From Deinococcus terrestris (lineage in GTDB: Bacteria; Deinococcota; Deinococci; Deinococcales; Deinococcaceae), in NCBI RefSeq assembly GCF_009377345.1, contig NZ_WBSL01000001.1, forward strand, positions 805,001-869,000: a stretch of 64,000 bases of DNA. The letters run 5' to 3'. The notes under the pieces are model-generated. The model worked only from the letters and a program-made list of their open reading frames with translations, did no database searches and was not told where the DNA came from. Made by a program: the position numbers and the translations under genes. Positions 57,408 to 64,000 of the stretch are shown piece by piece. How positions within the stretch are numbered: position 1 is the stretch's first letter; every line of letters starts with the position of its first letter.

Positions 57408-58872
57408 GGCTGGATGTGGCCCCGCAGCTCCTCGGCCACCCGGTCGCGCAGGGCGGCCACGTCGTCCGCCAGGCCGACCCGGTAAAGGTGCGGGTTGAGC
57501 ATGCGCCGCGTTCCCGCCGGAAGCCGGGCGAGGTCGGCGCGGGCGCGGGCCTGGAGGTCGGGCAGACCCTCGGGCGCCAGGGTCCGCCGTCCCCCCTCCA
57601 TCACCACCTCGCGGGCGGGGCGCCACGTCAGACCGCCCGGCAGCCGCGAGAAGCGCAGCGGGTTGGTGGGGTCGCTTACCCGGTCGCCGGGGCGAGGGGC
57701 CTCGCCCAGCGTCAGCGCGTCTAAGGCGTAACTCCCGTCCGCCTCCACCGCCCGCCACACCGCTTTTGCTCCAGGCAAGCTGGACTTGCGGGGTTCGCCG
57801 GTCAGCTTCATCTTGGGCACGCCGTCCAGCGCCGCCAGCTTGAAGACGCCGCCCAGCGCCCCACCCCCCTCGCCGCCCGCCGTGACGAGCTGGGTGCCTA
57901 CCCCGTAGGTGTCAATGCGCCCGCCCTCCGCGATGATGGAGGCGATCACCGACTCGGAGAGGTCGTTGCTGGCGACGATCTTCACCTCGGGGAAGCCTGC
58001 CTCGTCCAGGGCTCCCCTGACCCGGCACGAGAGGTAGGCGAGGTCGCCGCTGTCGAGCCGCACGCCGCGCAGTTCATGGCCGCGCTCGCGCAATTCGCGG
58101 GCCACCGTCAGCGCGTTGGGCAGGCCGCTGCGAAGGGTGTCCACCGTGTCCAGCAGCAGCACCGTGCTGTCCGGGTACAGCTCGGCGTAGGCGCGAAAGG
58201 CGGTCAGCTCGTCGGGAAAGCTTTCCACCCAGGCGTGGGCGTGCGTCCCGCTGACGGGCAGGCCGTAGAGCCGCCCCGCCTCCACGTTGGAGGTGCCCAC
58301 CGCCCCGCCCACGAAGGCGGCCCGCGCCGCGCTCAGCGAGCCGTCCGGACCCTGCGCCCGCCGTGCCCCGAACTCGACGACCTGCCCTCCGTACCGGCTG
58401 CTCTCGGCAGCAAGGACACAGCGGGCGGCCTTCGTCGCCACCAACGTCTGAAAGTTCAGCGTGTTCAGCAGCGCCGTCTCCACGAGCTGCGCCTCCCACA
58501 GCAGCGCGTGGACGGTCAGCAGCGGCTCGTGCGGGAAGACCACGCTGCCCTCGCGGAAGGCGGTCACCCGCCCGGAGAAGCGCCAGCCGCGCAGGGCATC
58601 CAGAAAGGCGGGGCGAAACTGCCCCAGCTCCTCCAGATAGGCGAGGTCATCCTCCGAGAAACGCAGGCCCTCCAGCCCCTCCAGCGCGGGCTCCAGCCCG
58701 GCCCACACCGCGAACCCTCCCTGAAAGGGCAGCTTGCGGAAGTACAGGTCGAAGACGGCCTCCTGCGCGTGCAGGCCGTGGTGCCAGTAACCCTGCATCA
58801 TGGTGAGCTGGTAGAGGTCGGTGAACAGCGGACTCTGGGCGGGCAGGCTGGGGGCAGGCAGATTGGGGGGAG

Positions 58873-58876
<4 letters not shown>
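57404..58876 (-). CDS. pncB: Nicotinate phosphoribosyltransferase
   Basis: 490 residues from [17 protein letters not shown] at the N-terminus, [18 protein letters not shown] [67 protein letters not shown] and IVASNDLSE are all diagnostic. It makes NaMN from nicotinate and PRPP, the first step of Preiss-Handler salvage. GTG overlaps the transporter stop, and the stop overlaps nadM, forming one operon. The huge open frame upstream to 59689 is a shadow of the transporter. Confidence 0.95.
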
Positions 58877-60237
<1,361 letters not shown>

Positions 60238-60246
60238 CGCCTGAGG

Positions 60247-60252
60247 AGTGTA
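60247..60252 (-). promoter_or_regulatory. -10 box (TACACT) for the niaP-pncB-nadM operon
   Basis: TANNNT hexamer 9 nt before the ATG at 60237. The left arm of the 60254-60328 inverted repeat falls exactly in the spacer just upstream of it. Confidence 0.45.
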
Positions 60253-60253
60253 C

Positions 60254-60328
60254 GGGGCGGGAGGTCAGGATGGGGCCGAAGTTCGCGGGGGCTCATCTAT
60301 ACCGTGGTCACACCTGACCTCCTGCCCC
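60254..60328. promoter_or_regulatory. 16-bp inverted repeat in the divergent NAD-salvage promoter region
   Basis: Arms GGGGCGGGAGGTCAGG (60254-60269) and CCTGACCTCCTGCCCC (60313-60328) are inverted with one mismatch, 43 nt apart. It lies between the transporter operon and nadE. The left arm occupies the spacer of the transporter promoter, so it could be an operator bound by a dimer pair or a looping regulator. I know no consensus for this sequence. Confidence 0.5.
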
Positions 60329-60380
60329 GCAACCCGGCACGTCTGAAGTGGAGACCAACCGACCTCAGCTCCTGGCCCCT

Positions 60381-60386
60381 TACCCT
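60381..60386 (+). promoter_or_regulatory. -10 box (TACCCT) for nadE
   Basis: TANNNT hexamer 6 nt before ATG 60393; supports that start over 60348. Confidence 0.5.
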
Positions 60387-60392
60387 ATTCCC

Positions 60393-61204
<812 letters not shown>

Positions 61205-61217
<13 letters not shown>

Positions 61218-61927
61218 CCCGCATCCTGTGCCTGCATGGGGGTGGGCTGGACGCCCGGCAATGGCGGGGGCTGCGCGAGCGCCTGCCCGAGTTCGGGCTG
61301 CTGACCCCCGACCTCCCCGGCCACGGCACCCGCCGGGGCGAACGACTGACGCTGGAAGGGGCGCTGCAAACGGCGCTGGACGTGCTGACAGGCCGCCCCG
61401 CCCACATCGTCGGGCATTCGATGGGCGGGGCGCTGGCCCTGGAACTGGCGCGGCGGCACCCGGCACAGGTTCAGTCGCTGCTGGTGTCGGGAACGGTGGG
61501 ACCGCTCAGTCCCGGTCAGGCGCGGCTGATGGCGTGGGCAGCCCGGCTCCCGCTGCCGCCCGGCCCGGCGCTGGGGCTGGCGCTGCGGCAGTTCCGGATT
61601 CCAGAGGCCGAGCAGCCCTGGGTGCGGGAGGCCCTCGCCCCCACCCTGGCCCCCGCGTGGCAGGCCGACCTCGTCCGGCTGATGGTGAGCCTCGCCCCGC
61701 CCGAGCCCTCCCTCGTCCGGACGCTGGTGCTCGTCGGCGCTCTGGAAACGCGCCCGGCCCGCACCGGGGCCGCGCGGCTGGCCCGGCAGTTGCAAACGGC
61801 TCCCGCGTGGCAGGTGCCGGGCGTGGGCCACGTCTGGAATCTGGAGCAGCCCGACCTCTTCGCGGAGGTCGTCCGAGGCTGGGTCCGGGGCGGGACCCTA
61901 CCGGATAGATTGCGGCCCCTGCGCTGA
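61205..61927 (+). CDS. Alpha/beta hydrolase
   Basis: 240 residues from GTG 61205. [16 protein letters not shown] (oxyanion HGGG), [17 protein letters not shown] (nucleophile elbow GHSMG) and [12 protein letters not shown] (catalytic His) make a full hydrolase; Asp region at VLVGALETR is less clear. Resembles pimeloyl-type and lysophospholipase-like hydrolases; substrate unknown. Start inferred from GTG overlapping the nadE stop; the frame from 60569 is the shadow of nadE. Confidence 0.78.
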
Positions 61928-61937
61928 GCCGGGCGGC

Positions 61938-62117
61938 CTACTCCCCGCCCCCGCGGGCCTCGCGCAGCAGCCAGATCCCCAGCAGGTCGAACAGCACCAC
62001 GAAGGCCAGGCTGCCGAGCGCCGCCACCCACTCCCCGCGCCCCAGTTGCAGCACCAGAGCAATCAACCCGCCCACGTTGAGAAACGCCAGCATCACCAAG
62101 AGCAGCCCCGGCAGCAT
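61938..62117 (-). CDS. 59-residue membrane protein
   Basis: Two hydrophobic helices, MLPGLLLVMLAFLNVGGLIA and LGSLAFVVLFDLLGIWLL, separated by a basic/acidic turn, then a short charged tail. The ATG overlaps the TGA of the TPR gene (TGATG), so it is translationally coupled. Shorter than 60 residues. Convergent with the hydrolase, stop 10 nt away. No family recognised. Confidence 0.65.
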   Translation of the reverse strand: MLPGLLLVMLAFLNVGGLIALVLQLGRGEWVAALGSLAFVVLFDLLGIWLLREARGGGE

Positions 62118-62725
62118 CAGCCCACCAGCGAGGCGGCGCGGGCCTCGACCTCGGCGGCGGCCCGGTCATCCTCGGCTTCGCGGAAGAAGATGGCGGCTTC
62201 CTGATAGGCGGCCCGTGCTTCCCCCCGGTCCCCCCCATACGCGGCCAGTTCGCCCCGCGCCCGGTGGAGGCATCCCAGCGTCATCGGGTCGTCGGCGGTG
62301 TGGGCGTCGGCCAGGGCATCTTCGAGCGCGGCGCGGGCCTGATCCCCTTCCCCCAGCGCGAGGTGACAGACCACGATTTTGTAGCCATTCACCGCCCGCT
62401 TGAAGGGTTGCTTGGTTTGCGGCAAGGCCCCGATCAGTGCCCGCTCCTCCCCGAAGAGCCGCAGCGCCGCCTGGTGCTCGCCCGCCAGCCGCTCCACCAT
62501 GCCGAGCTGGTGCACGGCGATGTGCTCCCAGGGATCGCCCGCGTGGGCCTGGCGCAGCCGCCCATAGACCTCACGCGCCCCGGCGTGGTCACCCGTGTGC
62601 GCCAGGACGTAGCCCCAGGCCATCTGGCCTGCGCGGGAGGCGAGGAGGTCGGGGTCGGCCTCCAGGCGTTCCCGCGCCTCTCCCCAGTCCTCGCGGTCGA
62701 TGGCGGCCCAGACTTCCGGCAACAT
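62117..62725 (-). CDS. TPR-repeat protein
   Basis: 202 residues of helical tetratricopeptide-type repeats (LPEVWAAIDREDWGEARERL, MAWGYVLAHTGDHAGAREVY, HLALGEGDQARAALEDALAD). A protein-interaction scaffold; no enzymatic motif. Sits 3 nt from the thioredoxin stop, with a possible internal TATCCT box over that stop, and is coupled to the 59-aa membrane protein. Confidence 0.75.
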   Translation of the reverse strand: MLPEVWAAIDREDWGEARERLEADPDLLASRAGQMAWGYVLAHTGDHAGAREVYGRLRQAHAGDPWEHIAVHQLGMVERLAGEHQAALRLFGEERALIGALPQTKQPFKRAVNGYKIVVCHLALGEGDQARAALEDALADAHTADDPMTLGCLHRARGELAAYGGDRGEARAAYQEAAIFFREAEDDRAAAEVEARAASLVG

Positions 62726-62728
62726 GGC

Positions 62729-63157
62729 TCAGGATACGTCCGCGAGGGCCGCGAGGCGGTCCAGCAGCGCCGCCTTGGGCAGCGTGCCCACCACCGTGTC
62801 GGTGACCTCCCCGCCCCGCATCAGCAGCAAGGTGGGGATGCTGCGAACGCCGTAGCGGGCGGCCGACTGCGGATTCTCGTCCACGTTGACCTTGACCACG
62901 CGCACCTTCCCGGCACGTTCGCGGGCCACGTCCTCCAACACCGGCCCCATGACCCGGCACGGGCCGCACCACGGCGCCCAGAAGTCCACCAGCACGGGCA
63001 CAGGCGCCCGCACATCCTGCGCGAAGGAGGCGTCGGTGCCGTCGTGCAGCCAGGGCAGCGCCGCCCCGCAGCGGGCGCAGGCGGGCACCTGCCCTTCGGG
63101 GACGGTCCGCACCCGGTTCTTGGCTCCGCAAACGGCGCAGGTCAGGACATCGCTCAT
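62729..63157 (-). CDS. trxC: Thioredoxin 2-type (TrxC) with N-terminal zinc ribbon
   Basis: 142 residues. The N-terminus [20 protein letters not shown] ... CARCGAA has two CxxC pairs of a zinc ribbon, then the thioredoxin fold with the active site [14 protein letters not shown] and cis-Pro in RSIPTLLLM. TrxC-type thioredoxins reduce disulfides and resist oxidative stress. The start MSDVLTC is chosen over an in-frame start 48 nt upstream that is unlike the family. Cotranscribed with the TPR and 59-aa genes. Confidence 0.9.
   Translation of the reverse strand: MSDVLTCAVCGAKNRVRTVPEGQVPACARCGAALPWLHDGTDASFAQDVRAPVPVLVDFWAPWCGPCRVMGPVLEDVARERAGKVRVVKVNVDENPQSAARYGVRSIPTLLLMRGGEVTDTVVGTLPKAALLDRLAALADVS
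62731..62736 (-). promoter_or_regulatory. Possible internal -10 box (TATCCT) before the TPR gene
   Basis: TANNNT hexamer 5 nt before ATG 62725, overlapping the thioredoxin stop codon. Could give a leaderless TPR transcript. Confidence 0.3.
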
Positions 63158-63214
63158 GCCCCAGAGAAAGCAGACCCGTCCCGGCACAAAGGTGCCCCGG
63201 CTCACGGGCTGGGG

Positions 63215-63220
63215 TACGCT
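63215..63220 (+). promoter_or_regulatory. -10 box (TACGCT) for purB
   Basis: TANNNT hexamer 7 nt before GTG 63228. Confidence 0.45.
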
Positions 63221-63227
63221 GCCCGTC

Positions 63228-64000
<773 letters not shown>

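Overview
This is a very GC-rich, gene-dense bacterial chromosome segment that looks like Deinococcus. The evidence is: the nurA-herA nuclease/helicase pair characteristic of the Deinococcus branch; a Gram-negative-style BamA outer-membrane assembly protein beside a DivIVA septal protein; a LysJ-type (LysW-pathway) aminotransferase; a ferritin-like desiccation-type exported protein; and many genes whose start codon lies only 5-9 nt after a TANNNT -10 box, the leaderless arrangement known from Deinococcus. I see no tRNA, rRNA, CRISPR array, phage or insertion sequence. Species cannot be named from this window.

Layout. 1-4.5 kb (minus): a partial short-chain dehydrogenase, a pyrophosphatase-fold protein and a huge lipoprotein nuclease (EEP plus lamin-tail). 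4.8-13.9 kb: ordinary metabolism (FAD oxidoreductase, DUF885 peptidase, nitroreductase, rarA, aldo/keto reductase, SDR, pyrF, DUF1028). 13.9-21.6 kb: a sulfur-assimilation block on the plus strand: an Rrf2 regulator, then sir-cysC-cysH (overlapping), sat, and a sulfonate-type ABC transporter (three overlapping genes). The three promoter regions share a TGAC...TTTT...TC.ACT motif that may be the regulator's operator. 21.6-25.8 kb: lysJ, a degraded acetyltransferase, then a YgiB/YgiC-like pair preceded by a small membrane gene split by an amber codon, and a GrpB-family gene. 25.8-29.6 kb (minus): nurA-herA-small acidic protein and a Crp-type regulator. 29.8-42.5 kb: acetoin-utilisation/HDAC-like amidohydrolase, PfkB kinase, HD-GYP phosphodiesterase, panD, an NFACT (RqcH-like) gene with a leaderless 16-codon upstream ORF, bamA, yggS-divIVA, cytochrome P450 coupled to a voltage-gated cation channel with a zinc ribbon.

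42.5-49.7 kb: small HTH protein, DUF554, an SdpR/SdpI-like pair, secreted hydrolase, DUF4384/LGFP exported protein, carboxynorspermidine decarboxylase and a frameshifted glyoxalase-fold gene. 49.7-55.5 kb: rpe-comB, then methylmalonyl-CoA mutase with a small exported protein, the MeaB GTPase and a nitrilase-fold protein. 55.5-61.9 kb: ferritin-like protein and a complete Preiss-Handler NAD salvage locus: niacin-type transporter, pncB and nadM (with an eroded Nudix domain) on minus, and nadE with a hydrolase divergently on plus; the shared intergenic region carries a 16-bp inverted repeat. 61.9-64 kb: thioredoxin-TPR-small membrane protein, and the start of purB.

The most useful leads are the putative sulfur-regulon operator, the NAD-salvage inverted repeat, the loss of the Nudix box in the NadM fusion, the uORF before the NFACT gene, and the amber-split membrane gene beside ygiBC.
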